From Thuidium tamariscinum (Eukaryota > Streptophyta > Bryopsida > Hypnales > Thuidiaceae): DNA of 64,000 bases. Below, piece after piece: positions 36,691 to 50,100 of the stretch. Location: contig OX344749.2 in NCBI GenBank assembly GCA_947034885.2, forward strand, positions 34,963,182-35,027,181. The letters run 5' to 3'. The first letter of the stretch is position 1; every line of letters begins with the position of its first letter. The notes beneath the pieces are model-generated. The model searched no databases. It was not told the origin of the DNA and was given only the letters and a program-made list of their open reading frames with translations. A program made the translations under genes and the position numbers.

Positions 36691-38036
36691 GTATTGTTTG
36701 TACTTTGTCGAGAACTTAAAATAATAAATTTTCAAATTTCCTTTGGTAGATACATGTTTAGGGACTCCTAATATAAAAATTTCAAATTTATGGGGTTCAT
36801 GCTTCAAAAGTTATAGCAAGAAACAACAATGTTACTTCAATCATGATTTGAAATATGACTGGTGTTTTTTTCAATGACCCTAGAATGAATTTTTTTTTCC
36901 AGGTTGAGTTTAACAAGGTTATGACACATGTTCTAAATTAGTGACCAAGAAAATAGGAGGTAGTGAGCAAGACAATAATTTTTGAATGATTTGAATCAAA
37001 AAACTCTAGACATTGGCTATTGGTCAAGAGTACTTTTCCTCGTACTTTTTGGCTCCCAAAATTAGTAGTAAATTCAATTTTGGGAATTGAATTCTAAAAA
37101 TTTTAGAATCTCCATGTATCTTATCTATCTTCTTAGGAAACTAAATTTCCACCACCTCATATTACACAATTTGCTCCAAAATTGCTTAAATGATTGATTG
37201 TTGGTGCTTCAATCTTAGTTGGTGGTTATTTTGAAATAGTTTTGAGAGAGGGGTTCTAAATTCCTATTAAGTCTTTTGCAATAAAATAATTTTTCAATTT
37301 AAATCAACAAATTAACTTATTGAGTGAAGAAAATTTACTTGGTCAATACTTTGGATTGTTATGTAGCTGTTAATAAGCTCTAAGGTAGCCAACCTCTTTC
37401 CAATCACCTCCCCTCGATTTTCAAAGCCATGTAGATTGTTCTATTTTTTGAGTAGAGGAAGTGGGAGTAACTAACCCATTATAATGCATTATGAATTGTG
37501 GATTTCCTTTGGATTTCTTGACCGACCTATGGTCAAAAGTAGTCATAATTATATGTCAAGAATAGGTTGCATAGAATCTTAATGAAAGAAATTTATTGTA
37601 TTTTCAATTTCGGGCAGGAAAATATGAAATAATTTCAAATCCTTCTCAAATATACTTCTCCATACAGGAATAATCCCCCACTCCACCCCACTCCACCAGG
37701 AGCTATGCTTAGGTGATAGGAGACGGGTTGTAAGCCGCTTCTAAATTGTAATTCAAAGTTTTATTCTTTCTTTTCTCATTTCCATTGGGAAAAGGAAACA
37801 ATACTCTAATCCAAAGTTTCAGTACCATGCAGTGGTCTCTCCATGTGTTAAAAAAAACACCCAAAAAAACAGTTTCAGTACCAACACTTGAAGGTATTTG
37901 TGAACAAGTGGAGGAGCTCGCCAAGTATACACGTCAGGTGCATTGTATCTGGACAAGCAGACTGACGTCACAACACCCACAGTGTACCATACGGACTTCT
38001 TTCTTTTCTTCTTTTCTTAAACTAATGAAACCAGAA
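36691..38036. repeat. Dispersed repeat shared with 41,850-42,650
   Basis: Matching text includes GGTTATTTTGAAATAGTTTT with AGTTATTTTGAAACAATTTT, and the GAACAAGTGGAGGAGCTCGC stretch with AAAAAAGTGGAAGAACTTGC. No coding support. Confidence 0.45.
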
Positions 38037-39030
38037 TTTTTTTTTCTTAAACAAATGGGAGACCCATTGCATTAAAAAGAGAAAGAATACTAAGACCACA
38101 CAAACAAGCCTGGTCAGGAAAAGAGACAAGAGAGCACCTGGCATCAGAGCCAAAGACCACCCCTACAAAAACCTGCATTCCAGAAGATGAACGGTGTTTC
38201 AAAGAATTTCATCCCCTCTAATCTACTAGCAAGGATAGGTGATTGAAGCCAAATGTTTTCAAACTTCGTGCAAGTGTTGGCTGCCAAATGAGGATGGAGT
38301 CTAACTAAGGGCAAAACATCCATTCCCGTGCATGTTCCTTGGGATGGAGCATAGATTCACCCAATTCTGTAAGTAGACTTTCCTTAATGTGTTTGCCAGA
38401 TGTGTAATTACAATTAGCTGACACAGTTGAATGACACATAGAAGAATCTGGTTGGTTGAATGCTCATTTTCGCAGGGTTCAGTTTTGGGGGCATCTACTG
38501 GACGGTTTCACAGGTCTAGGGAGCCAACACTTTGAAAATTTGTAAAAATTACATATTGTATCGGAAAAATCTTTTTTTTTTGAATATTCATGATTTTCAC
38601 TCTCTAATACTAGAAAAATGTCATTTTCAGAAAACACTGCCTCCAACTACGCTGAATTCCTTATTTGCACGGTTTTGGGTGTTTCCACTATATACTTTGG
38701 GCTTTCATTAGGGCAACTTTCCCAGTGTCTAGTAATGCTACCCATTGTTCTTTGAATAATGTCTCGCGGCCAAGAAAAATTAGCAAAGGTTAGATTATTG
38801 TGAGCTATCCAAATAATCCAAAGTGGTTGGCCTCAAAGCAAGGTCCATATAAGCTGGAAATTGTTGAGTCTCCGTGGGATTGGGTTGCCCAAGACACATT
38901 GTGTAAATGTGAAACGAGAGTGTGGGCCCAAAACTCATTGAATACCTCTAAGGTGATGTAGAATCAACTAGGCATATTCCCAGACCACTTGCGCTTGGGG
39001 AAAACCGTAGAACCTATGAAATGGAGTTTT
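38037..39030 (-). mobile_element. 5'-truncated LINE, 3' half with zf-RVT-like tail
   Basis: A T-run at 38037-38047 (poly-A on the minus strand) is followed by a 3' region and, at 38,690-38,930 on the minus strand, by protein remains with PLWIIWIAHNNLTFANFSW, matching the LW-IW--RN--F----W tail of plant LINE reverse-transcriptase proteins. FYGFPQAQVVW farther upstream fits the CP-A--VW part of zf-RVT. Several stops interrupt it, including a TGA before GQPLW. The reverse-transcriptase core is absent. Confidence 0.6.
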
Positions 39031-40204
39031 AGAATTTCATTGCCAGAAAATCATCAAATGAAATAAATTCACTGTTTTTCAAAGAGGGGTAAAATATCAG
39101 GCCAGGGTAAACTGACCCATGGCTTGCTCATCCCCTAGGAAAAACATTGATTTTTTTTAAATTTTTTGCTTATGATGAAATTTGCAAACTTGAATTCATG
39201 TTTCCAATTAAAAGTCCCAAATTAATTACAGAAGGTGCACTAGATAAATTTTTCAAGTACAAAATAGGGTGTCATTTTATTTTCTAGCACCCTTGGAGTG
39301 ACTTAGAATGACTTAGGGAGGAATGGAGGATGAGCAAAGAGTCAGCTCAACTAATCAAATTTCATCAAATGTCGATGAAATTGGTAGCACAAACCCCTAA
39401 AGGACCAAGGTCATTTTTCTATCAAAAAACATTCAAAACAGTCATTTGTGTTGCGTTTATTCAAGAAACAAAAAAAATCCATTTTTTTAGAATCTAACTA
39501 TAGGATCTTGTACCTCATTTGTTTGAGATAATGTGGTTAAAATTTCATAAAGTTTTACCATATGGATTGAAAAATATGACCATTCAAAGTTGAAATTTTT
39601 TTTTTGGAATACTTGAGTTATTTGTAAAGTACCCTAAACCAGGGTTTAAACCTATGAATTTTGTGAAAAAGCTGGTTGAGTTAAAAAAGTCAAAATAAAA
39701 GTGGATATGAAACTTATTTTTCCATCAAAATGGTGCCTTAAAAAGTTTGAACCCCACTTTTGAAGTCATGTGACATTAATATCTTGCAAAAAATTTTGAC
39801 AGTTCAACTATAGTTGCCTTCTCAACTTCAAAAAAGTCATGCCCAAAGTGTGGGGGGGACTTTACAAATAACTCAACTACCCTACAAATTTAGCTCACTT
39901 TGACCACCACTACAAGACAAAATTTGCTCTACACAAAGTTGAGCTTTAATTCCTCCATATAGGAGAGTATGTTAGGTATGTGTGGAACAATTTTCAAAAA
40001 AATTGGATTGGTATTAAATGTCAAAAAATTCTTGCCATGTAACACAATGCTAAAAATTTCATATACACTACACAAAACTACAAGCATTATGTACATTTCA
40101 GAAATTTGAATTATTGGAATTCAAATGGTGAAAATTAAGACATGCCATTCTTGTACATCATTGTAGAAAAAAAATTCGAAATTTTGTATTTGACTTGAAA
40201 AAAC

Positions 40205-40780
40205 AAAATAAAGAGTAGACTGCCCTTTTCTCTCCAGAGACAAAGAGAGAGGCTGCAATTTTAGGGCCTTTCGGTAGCTTCCTCGATTTACCCAGGATAG
40301 CCTCAGCCGGGTCAAAGCCCGCTTTCTTTGCTTCGCGAATGAAAAACTTTGGAGGACATGATACGTTTTCTGAAAATGAGGGCGGAAGATGGAAGACGCA
40401 TAGCGGGGTGCAAAGAATCGAACGCAAAGCGCTTTCTTGGAAAACTGGAATAAAGAGCAAAGACACTGAAAACAAAGTCTTTTTTACATTTTTTGTGTCC
40501 TTTTCTTTTCCAAACAAAAAATTCCTACGTGCACTAGAAAACTCATTTCGCTTGGCTCTCGGAGTATATGTAAGTAAGGCTATCCCTTACGGGATTCGAA
40601 CCCGTGTTCTCGCCATGAAAAGACGATGTCCTATACCCCTAGACGAAAGGTGTAAATGGACGAGTGGGCCACGTGGAAGCCAGGCCCTTCCATTCTCCCT
40701 CTCCCATTCAGGCATGGCAAGCCCGGTTGGCACTATCACACCACCCGGCCCTCCTCCCAAAGGTCCAAATGAGAAAAAAA
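40205..40780. other. Nuclear copy of mitochondrial DNA (NUMT)
   Basis: The segment is GC-richer than its surroundings and contains a plant-mitochondrial-type tRNA-Glu gene. The minus-strand open frame around 40,160-40,410 (KKAGFDPAEAILGKSRKLPK) looks like genuine organelle coding or spacer sequence, but I do not recognise the gene. Edges are set by the composition change only. Confidence 0.6.
40581..40653 (-). tRNA. trnE: Mitochondrial-type tRNA-Glu (UUC), nuclear copy
   Basis: The minus strand folds into a 73-nt cloverleaf. D arm GTCT/GGAC, anticodon stem TCGTC/GGCGA with loop TTTTCAT (anticodon TTC), and T arm ACGGG-TTCGAAT-CCCGT are intact. The 3' strand AAGGGAT plus A pairs with the 5' strand ACACCTT with two mismatches, so the acceptor stem has decayed. 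Without mitochondrial transcription it is probably silent. Confidence 0.85.
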
Positions 40781-40905
40781 TTTGACTCTCACATAGCTCT
40801 ACGTCTGGTAAAAGTTTCAGAAAATCTTATACACTAGGATGCCCATAGGTACATACCCAAAATTTCATTTGTCCTCCAAAGGGACAATGGTCCTTTAGGA
40901 GTTAA

Positions 40906-43900
40906 ATTATACCTATCTCACAAAGTTGAACTAGTAGGGTAAAATTTGTATTCTCCGGTGATAAATAAACAAAAACAAATAACCTTGTTTTGTGCCATAT
41001 TTAGGGTATGTTCATCTTAAGACATCCTCATTAATTTGGGACCTTTCATTGCAGATATGAGTTCCAAATCTACAAATTTTATCATGTGTGAATATGAAAA
41101 ATTATGCCAACTGAAGGTAAATCCAACTTGATAATTCCACTTCATGGTTGGAAATGGGAGTTAGTGCCAATTCTAAGTGCATAGTACATAGTGACATAGT
41201 GACAAAAGGTGAGCTTTCAATTAATTGTTGATTAATTTTCAAGTAAATATATTGGTTGTACACATGGCATGTATTGATTGAACATCAAATTTAATTAAAG
41301 ACAACACCCTAACCATGAATTCATGTCAAAGTTTTAGCATTAGATGGTACATTTGTGAATTTGTGAGGTTTGTGAAGTTATCTACACCCCCCTTCCCGCT
41401 TAACTTCAAAGTTTAATCTCAAGAAAAAACAATATGGATTAATGCTTTTGTATTTTTGTATCCATATTATATTCTAATATTTGTATTTGTATTTTTGTGA
41501 TTCTAACTATATTTGAGTCATATTTTTGTGATTGTGACTATATTTGTATGTACACATGTACATATCTATAATTAGTATTAATGAATTTTGTATACACTAA
41601 TTGTATTTTGATCAATGGCAATGGAAGGGAATACTTAATTTCTTCCCAAATTAATCAATGGTTGTCTTTTTTCCATGCCAGGAGGGGAGAGGGAGAAGAA
41701 GGAAGGGGGAGGGGGTTAGACATGTCATAGTGAAATTGATAGGTTGGCTCTTGACATAATTACAATAACATGTGGGTAACATTCAATTACCAATGAAGTA
41801 AGTTGAGGTGTGTAAAACCTCACCTTATATACATTTTTCCTACTTCTTTGTCATTTGTTTCACTTTCAACTTCTATATGACTAGTAGTTATTTTGAAACA
41901 ATTTTGAAAAAGGGGTTAAAAATTCCTTATTAAAACTTTTGTAAAGAAAACTATTTTCCAGTTTTTGCAAAAGAAGGCATAGTTTGTATATACATCAAAG
42001 TTTTTTATATAACAATTTTTATGTTCTTAATTTTGAGAGAACTTATAACAAAATATATTTTTAAATGATCATTTAGTAATGATTTCTCTATGAGCACTAT
42101 ATATACAAAAAATCTAGTCCTAGTTTGGAGGTTAAAGAAATTTGTGAATACAATGCTTCAGATTGTTATGGAGTTCTTGATCAATCACTATGATTCAAAG
42201 TTTCAGTATAAACTTGAGGTAAATACACCTAAAAATTGACCCCTTTCTAAAATCACCTTGTGCATATTCTTGTTTAAAATGTAATCCCACATTTCATGAG
42301 AGTTTAGGATTGATTTTAGAAACACCTATTTTAAACACTTTGAATATTCATAGTTTATTTGTACTTTGTCAAAAAATTACATTCTAAGAGAATCTAGAAT
42401 TCTCTTTTGACTACCAATAGGACCCCACAAAAAGTTTTTCAATCCAATAATGAGAACCACGTACAATTGCTTATTTGGTCGATTTTAGGTGTATTTACCT
42501 TAAACTTAGAAGTGTTTGTAAAAAAGTGGAAGAACTTGCCAAGTACACACTCAAGTGCATTGTATGTGGAAAAGGGAGACAAAAGTTTCAAAACCCATTG
42601 ACACTGTACAACTTCATTAAGTACCAAGTGACCCTTTTTCAATGTGGCAAAACCAAGTAGTGTTTGGGAAAATTCTTAAGTTTAATCGGTCAGGGTCTTC
42701 AATTCTCCAATACAAAGTCTGGGTTTTTTTACTATTTTTACTTAAAGTATAAATCTCATAGATTATTTCACCAATTTTTTGCCAAGGATTTCAAATTGCA
42801 AGCACTTTTTTTCCAATTCCACAAGTTAACTTAGAACTAGGCATTGGTTTCCCTAATATTGGGCAAAACATTGTTAGATGGTGAAATTGATGAGATTTTT
42901 GACATAGATAAAGTTAACATTGTTGAAAACATTGTGTACCAATGAGATAGGGGTCTATCTTTGAAAAGGCCCTTAAATGATGAAAAAGGGTCTTATTGAT
43001 GGCTTTGCAATCAACACCTATCATTGAATTTACTAATAAATTCTTCAGCTCTTCCCAAGCATGTAGCAAAGCATAAACCTTTCTAACTTGGGGGTAACAA
43101 TTGCTCTAGCAATTGCTTGATTTTATAATGCTACTTATAGATAGAACTAAAGGAATGAAAGGAAAAATGGCATTGCATTGACACAAAATTAAACTACTTG
43201 TGGGAAGAATCAATGAATAGGACCTTATTGAATAGCAAGTTAGTAGGAGAATTTCATGCATAGGTCATTGGAAGAAACATTAGCAATTTTTCTCACAAAA
43301 TGGCCTATTTTAGCAAGTACTATGACTTTGGAATAAGTTTTTGTTAAATAAATCACAAGTACATAATTTACAAGTAGTTACTTTAAAAACAATGTGAGAC
43401 CTACTGTCACTACTAGAAAATGGATGCTTTATGATTTCAAAATATGCCAAAATCACTATAGGTGATTTTGAACATGACTAGGTCCATTCATTACCAATGA
43501 GTCGCATTAGACATCAACCATATTAGTAGTGTATATGTGTATAGCCATAATTAACCATTTTTTTCCCAATGTAGCATACAAGTTGGCTATCCTCATAGGC
43601 TTGATTTTTTCTTGATTTGCTTGGGCAAAAACGAAAAAAGTTTGCATGGCATATGAATCCATCTAGTAATATTTTTGGTTGATGTGGATTATGACTATGT
43701 AGAGTCAATTTTTGGCTAAAGTGGCATATGCCTTTGTGCAATCATATTTTTTACTACTAAGAAAGGGGTCATTGCAAGAAATGGTGGTACTATTTTGTTG
43801 TCACAATTGGACATACTCTCTTATTGTCTGCAATAACTTTTGAAGCACAAGTCAAATGAACATGAAATTTGTATTGAAGATGTATAAATTTATTTTTATC

Positions 43901-44829
43901 ACATCTATTATTATTTAGAAATTAAAAAAATCATTTAATATTTAAAAACTCTTTTTGTTAATTTGTCACAAGTTGAGGTTTAGGGGTTTTCACTACGTTA
44001 TGAGCCCCTAAATTTAAATATTTGAAGTTGAAACTTTCATGGTCTACTTGCATAATAAAAAAAATTCATATCTACCAAAGGAAATATAAAAATACATTAC
44101 TTTAAGTCCTCCAAATGAGTACAAATAGCACTTCTGTTGCACACAATTTTTGAACATTGAAGATGGTTCTTGGATCTTTTTTTTTGGTGAAATGTCATCA
44201 ATATCAACTCTTCCTAAATGGCCAATTTTTAGTCTTAAGAAAAATTCCTTACTCTATTTTCTATAAATTAAAATGTGAAATTACAATGACAAAACTACTT
44301 TCATGAGATTTTGCACTTTTCTAATTCACCTACTTAGAAAATTTTTCTATACTTTTCCTTCTTAGGGTATCTTCTTTTTAAAGATATATATATATATATA
44401 TAAATTTTATTTATTTATTTATTTTTAAATTTTAAAAAAAATCCCATTTTCTACAAATTAAAATGTCACAAGTTGTATTTTCTTCACCAGAATTCTATGA
44501 GAATTCTAAGTCCATTTGGGACTACAGTTTAGACCATGAGTTCTAAGATCTAAATCCATCATAGATTTTTGAAATCTCTCTCTATATATGTTGTAAATGT
44601 TTGAACCTATACTTGTCCAACATGTTTCACACCACATAGTTTGAAATCTAAATTTATCATAGATTTTTGAATTCTATAAGTGTCCTAGATGTCTAAAAAT
44701 CTATATCAATAATAGATGTTAGTTTCTAGTTTTGACTATGTAGTTAGAAAAAACGCAATTGGAATACCACCATTTTAATGAAATTTACCATCAAAATATC
44801 AAATCACTATATCTAAGAAATTGCAAATA
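40906..44829. other. Dispersed repeats and spacer, no gene seen
   Basis: 41,850-42,650 matches 36,900-38,000. 43,769 carries another GGTCATTGCAAGAAA element start. 44,220-44,350 matches 36,100-36,300 inverted. 44,490-44,790 is related to 19,430-19,700. No convincing coding region. Confidence 0.4.
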
Positions 44830-45300
44830 AGAAGAAGAGAGTATAGCAATGGTGATAGAAAGACAACTAGCAAAAAATAGGAAGTACTAAGAGCTAATGA
44901 CAAGGAAGAAGTAAAATGCAACAAGATGCAATAAAAGTAAAAATAAGCAAGAATTAAGTATTTAAGATGCAACAAAAAAATATAGGTTTAGATTCAACAA
45001 AATGCAACAAATAACAAAAGGAAGTTGGAACTAAAGTACAACAAGGAGCATAAGTTAAGAAGAAGAAACTAGAAGGAAGAATTAAAGAAAAAACAAGAAG
45101 CAACAAGCAACAAACAATAAGTAGAAATGAAAAACAAAAAATAATAGAATGCAACAAGAAAGAGAAGTAAGAACTAAGAGGTAATAAGAGAAAACTATCA
45201 GTAAAGAGCAAAAACTAAGAAGCAACAAGAAGCGAGAACTAATAAGCAACAAGGATGAACAATTAAGAAACAACAAGAAACAATGAAAAAGAAGTAAAAA
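44830..45300. repeat. Purine-rich degenerate repeat tract
   Basis: Words such as AGAAGCAACAAG and AACAAGAAGC recur irregularly. The Ser/Leu-rich open frames on the minus strand result from this composition. Confidence 0.6.
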
Positions 45301-45494
45301 TAGTTAAATGTTCCACTTTGAAGGGATAGCTACAAACAATGGTGACTACAATTTCAAAACTCTAGGCTACAAAAAAGAGGTGAATAGGGTTTTAAACCCA
45401 AATGATCTAACTTGCCCTAGTCATGTACATGACTTACTCTAGTCATATGTCCGTTGACCAAATATGACTATTAATATTGTACAACCAAGCCAGT

Positions 45495-46587
45495 TTAACC
45501 CCTTGAGTTTTTTGACTACATTTACTCCAAAAATTTATCAAAAGCACCCATTTCTAGTACCAATATCATTTTTTTCCTAAAAAACATTTTTTGAGAATTG
45601 TCACCAATGGTACTTGTAGTAAATTGGTTTGAAAACATGTGGAAAATATTTCAGAGTTTTTCGCCATGTATATTGAAAGATCACTATAACAAAAAGAAGG
45701 ATACAAATTCCTTGTCCACAATGACTACAAGGGCAATAATGACTGCAATATGATTGCAAAATGACGTTTTTGCAATCATTGTTGTCTATATTGTCATTGT
45801 GAACAAGTCATATATACTCTTGTTTCTTTGTAGTTAATGTTAGTGTTAGAATGCTTAGAAATAATTATTTTCACCCTTTAGAAAATAGGGCAGCTGCTCT
45901 TTAGCAGACAACAATCACATGAAAAATAGTTCAAAACAATTGTTCTTCTTTGGATTTGTCATTGAGGCTAAGTAGGATACTTGCTTAAAAAATTTCAAAT
46001 TATTTGGATTTGTACAACATATAGGAAAAAATAGTAAGTAGAAAGAAATAGCAAATGATTCAAAATACAAAATTGTCAAGAATTTATTCATGAAATTGAA
46101 AAATGAAAATCCCAATGGATGAAATGTCATAATGAATAATTTACATCCTATGAATTTTTTTTTTTGAAAAATATTGAAAATTATGTAAAACAAAAGACTT
46201 CAAAGTTCATTTTAGAATAGAGGATCCATAATTGCCCACAAACAAAAACTCCCCACAACTTTTAACTCATTGATCATAATGAAATGAATCAAAATTTTCT
46301 ACACATATATTAATAAAGAAAATCAATTTCAAATTTTTGATTTTGAAAAAAGAGATTTTTTCCAATATGTCTGAACTACCCATTTACAAAAAAAAGTAAC
46401 ATATTAGGCCATTATTTCTGACTTATAGTTCGAAATGTCTTGATTTTTAGTACACACGAAAGATATTTCTTGTCCCCAAATTCTATTAAAATTTGGGCTT
46501 GAAATATAGAAAATCCCACTCATATACATGTATCTGTTCAAAATGGCTATGTTGCCAAATTTAGTAAGCTCGTCTTTTAGGGGTTAT
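45495..46587 (+). mobile_element. TTAA-type MITE, copy F (diverged, with an insert)
   Basis: TTTAACCCCTTGAG at the left and CTTTTAGGGGTTAT at the right are eroded family ends. The body follows copy C in order. A palindromic insert of ~160 bp sits at 45,681-45,841 (CTTGTCCACAATGAC against GTCATTGTGAACAAG). It ends 25 bp before the left target repeat of the 16.6-kb transposon. Confidence 0.7.
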
Positions 46588-46611
46588 CAACAAAATTTGA
46601 TTCAAAATGGA

Positions 46612-46624
46612 TACATGTTGACAC
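46612..46624 (+). repeat. Left target-site duplication, TACATGTTGACAC
   Basis: The identical 13 bases occur at 63236-63248, directly outside the opposite inverted end. Whether the first T belongs to the duplication or to the element end is ambiguous, so the length is 12 or 13 bp. Confidence 0.8.
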
Positions 46625-47159
46625 AACGACGCCAGCGTTCGAGCGTGGAGCGGTGAGCCTGTGAGCTGCGAGCGGGAAAGTTGTGAGCGGTGAGCATGAA
46701 GTAGCCTTTTTTTTAGGAATTTGGACTAGAATTTTTTTTCAATCAGTTTTTTTTCCAAAAAGCAACAAAAAATTACTATTTATAGTAAATTTTGCTACTT
46801 ATGACCATGTCTCCTATAACTGTGGATTTTCATGAAATGTCATATTTTTGGACCATTGATAACATCATTTGTACATTTAAGTTTTGGAATTTAGAGTCCG
46901 GAAGGGAGATTAAATGCAGGTCGAACACTTCAAATACAAAAGACTCGTGTGCCTTGTTTCAGGGTTTAGGGCTTTTTCAAAGTGAATAAAATGAAAATAG
47001 GCAACTTTTAAAACTGGATAGAAAAAGAAAGTTAGCATATATATCTATTGCAAAGAAAGTCAATGTTTGTGATTGTACTCCATCACTTTTTAATTTCATT
47101 TGCAGCGCATGGAGAATAATACAACATGAATGTACGACACTCCAAAGAACTAATCATGG

Positions 47160-50100
47160 CTACTTTGAAATAATGATGATCCCTGCTCGAACTAGGAGTA
47201 GCTTCAACTCATTAAAGCTATAACTAGGTGCATGAATGAATTTGTCATCATGAATATCCATCTTGCAGAAGTACCTATACAAATAATATAAGTGCTTACA
47301 ATTCACGTATTGTGCACGGCCTCCCACAGCAGATACTATCATATTCACAAAGTCAGGGCATGTGCATGTAGGGAAAGTACCCATAGTAACTCAATATACG
47401 TTTTCGTTGGACTCCACTCCAGTCTGCAACACCACTATTGCACCAAGTCCAGAAAGAGGTACGAGGGTCACTCCTAGAATTTCCCCTCTAATATTTGAAG
47501 CACTTTCCCATTTGTTGCGTTGCTCTACGGTTGGAGGATTTGCAAGTCTTTTGATTGTTCGGTTGTTCCTCACTGTGGGGTGCACATCTGCATTTGGTGG
47601 ACATGGTTGGGTAAAGAAGATAGGCTCAAAAATCTTAGACATGGCAAAAAGTTCACGTGGTGATAATGTAGGCCATTCTTGAAGACGGAAGCCTGCATGC
47701 TGTAACAATAAGGTTTCTTCACGATTCAAATTGGTCCCCGTTAGAATAGGCCAAACTTCAGGTAGCTCAGGCCTATCAATGACCCACTTTCTCTTTGTAC
47801 CTTTCACACACCGTTCAATGTCATCCCAACAAAACCAGAAATCCACGACCACCGGGCGCTTAGTTCCATACTCTTCTTTCCTACCGCGATAAGTAGGAGC
47901 AGGGGTTCCTTTTCCACCCTTGGCAATCCTTGAGGTACACTTGATGTTTGATGTCCGTTGTTGAGCCCAACATCTTGCATTTGATTTGTGGTTGATCCTG
48001 GCAATGTGCCACTTGGAGGTGTCACAATCGGTTTCACATGCTACTGTCACATAATTGGAGGTATTGACTTCATTGCGATTTCCAATGCCTTCCATTGAAT
48101 CTTCTGCAACCTTTGTAGACCTAGTTCGGACCCGCGGTTGCGAGAAGTTGACTTTGTCTGGTCTATGTGAATCTCCAGCATCACCAATAGGTACATCAAG
48201 CCTCCTCTTTGTGCTCCCAAAAATTTCTTCTCCTTCTAGATGAGGTACTCGAGTTCCTACACCATGTGCTTCTGGCAATGTATTCAACGCCTCAGCAATT
48301 TTTTTTGGACACCCACTGCGCCTAGCCGCCCTCAACCTCAATTCTCCCTTTGATGGTCCTGACCCACATGCATGTCCTCTAAGGTATGCTCGGTAGTTTG
48401 TCATTTGCATCCAAGCCCGAATACTGTCATCACAAGTAGCGTCGAATAAATTGTTTCCTTTTTTCCCCAACATTTGGAGCCACTTGTTATGGATTGTTTC
48501 CGACAGATTACAAAAAGGCATGTCTGTCATCTCTTCCAAAGTAAGACCCTAGAATTCCAACCATATGCAAACATGAATTAAAATACAATTCACTATTATT
48601 ATACAAATTATATCTCAAATTGCTCTCCATACTTCAAAGAATTTCAGTATGGCTTAGGGTTTAAGGGTTTAGGATCACAAAGAAGAAACATTTAGTATTA
48701 TATAAATTGCAGAATCTAAATATCTCATTTGAGAAAAAAAATTGGAAACCTAGTACCATCAACTAGTGCATCAATGGCAACCAATTTTGATGCAAGTAAC
48801 ATTATATTTTTCTAAAATTAACTAGGTTTGGGAATCCGTCGGATCCGACGGATTTTACATATAATATCACTTTATAGTACAGTAAAAATACTAAATGATT
48901 GAAACTTCAAGCAATTAATATTTCCATGTATGCCATATTGTAAAATTTATAAAAACATACTTATAGCCGTTGGATGCAACAACTGCTCATTGATTCCCTA
49001 TACTACTTTTTTTAGTAAACCTTTCAAATTTCTACTATAAATTATCTTTAAGAAAAATTTGGAATTATTTGTATTCTAATTTTTCATTACAAAGACATTA
49101 AAAGTTAAAAGAATCATTTCCTCTATAATTGAAGTGAACAATTGTCTAATTAAATAAGAATACAAAATATAATTTTGAAACCAAAATAAGATTCACATAA
49201 CATTGTCATGAAGCCTCCCCACTGTAAATACCGAAAATGTCAAAATGCCAAAATGCCAACCAATGCTCCAAGTGATGAAGTGAGTCTTCCGTTGTAGCTC
49301 CAGATGATAACCACCATGACCGAATTGCAAGATAGTGCACCTCTGCTTCATCCAAAGTCTTGGATTCTTTGTACTGCTTACATAGTGCAATGTGTTGATG
49401 TTGTAATCCTTGCTTGATGTGTTTCTGGGTGTGCTTCTGAAGAGAATTACTCCAATGTAGTAGGCATGTTTTCTCACGATTCTTCATAATGTCATTTGCG
49501 GAGCCACTGCCATACACAATGCGAACTGCATTCCAATTGGCCATTGCGCTATCTGCCATAAATCCTTTAAAATTTGGCTTAGTCACTCCGTGCTTCTCCA
49601 TTATAGCATTCAGTGACCTCCAGAACTATACTTGAATCTCTGTATCTTCTGATTGCATATCGCACACTGCAATGGTCATGACCTTCTTGTACTGAGAGTC
49701 GTACACGTGGCATGCCATGGTGGTCCAGTCCTTCACGCGCTTCACGTGGTCGAACATCATCCACGCATTCTGTAGATCACCTTCAGGTTGCATGCGCCTT
49801 ACCAAGTCCACTTCACTTCCAGGCCCTTCAGTGAGCATTTTGAAGATGTAAACCTTCTCTTTGCCTTGGCCTGGGAAGACACTGTCGTGTATGAATTCGA
49901 ACTTCGATTCCTTCTTCATAGTCATAATGTTGTCAATGACCCCTCCTTGGTTGTTTGAGTGGAATGAGGAGATGATATTCCGTATACTGGGACTACTTAA
50001 AAACTGGAAGCGATCCATAACCTCTTCCATTTCCTCTCCCTTCAATATCTTCTTCTCTCCTTCTCCATGGTGAAAAAGATGGTTTGTAAGGAAGTCCTTG

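Larger units (their letters stand above)
39391..40905 (+). mobile_element. Larger TTAA-family relative holding mitochondrial DNA
   Basis: AACCCCTAAAGGACCAAGG at the left and TGGTCCTTTAGGAGTTAA at the right are the family ends, though the left TTAA is lost. The left body keeps the family order (TAGGATCTTGTA, AAATTTCATAAAGTTTTACC). About 570 bp of GC-richer mitochondrial-type sequence lies inside at ~40,205-40,780. Confidence 0.6.

Noticed and set aside
44954-45276. Ser/Leu/Phe-rich minus-strand frames
   Set aside because: They arise from a purine-rich degenerate repeat read in reverse.
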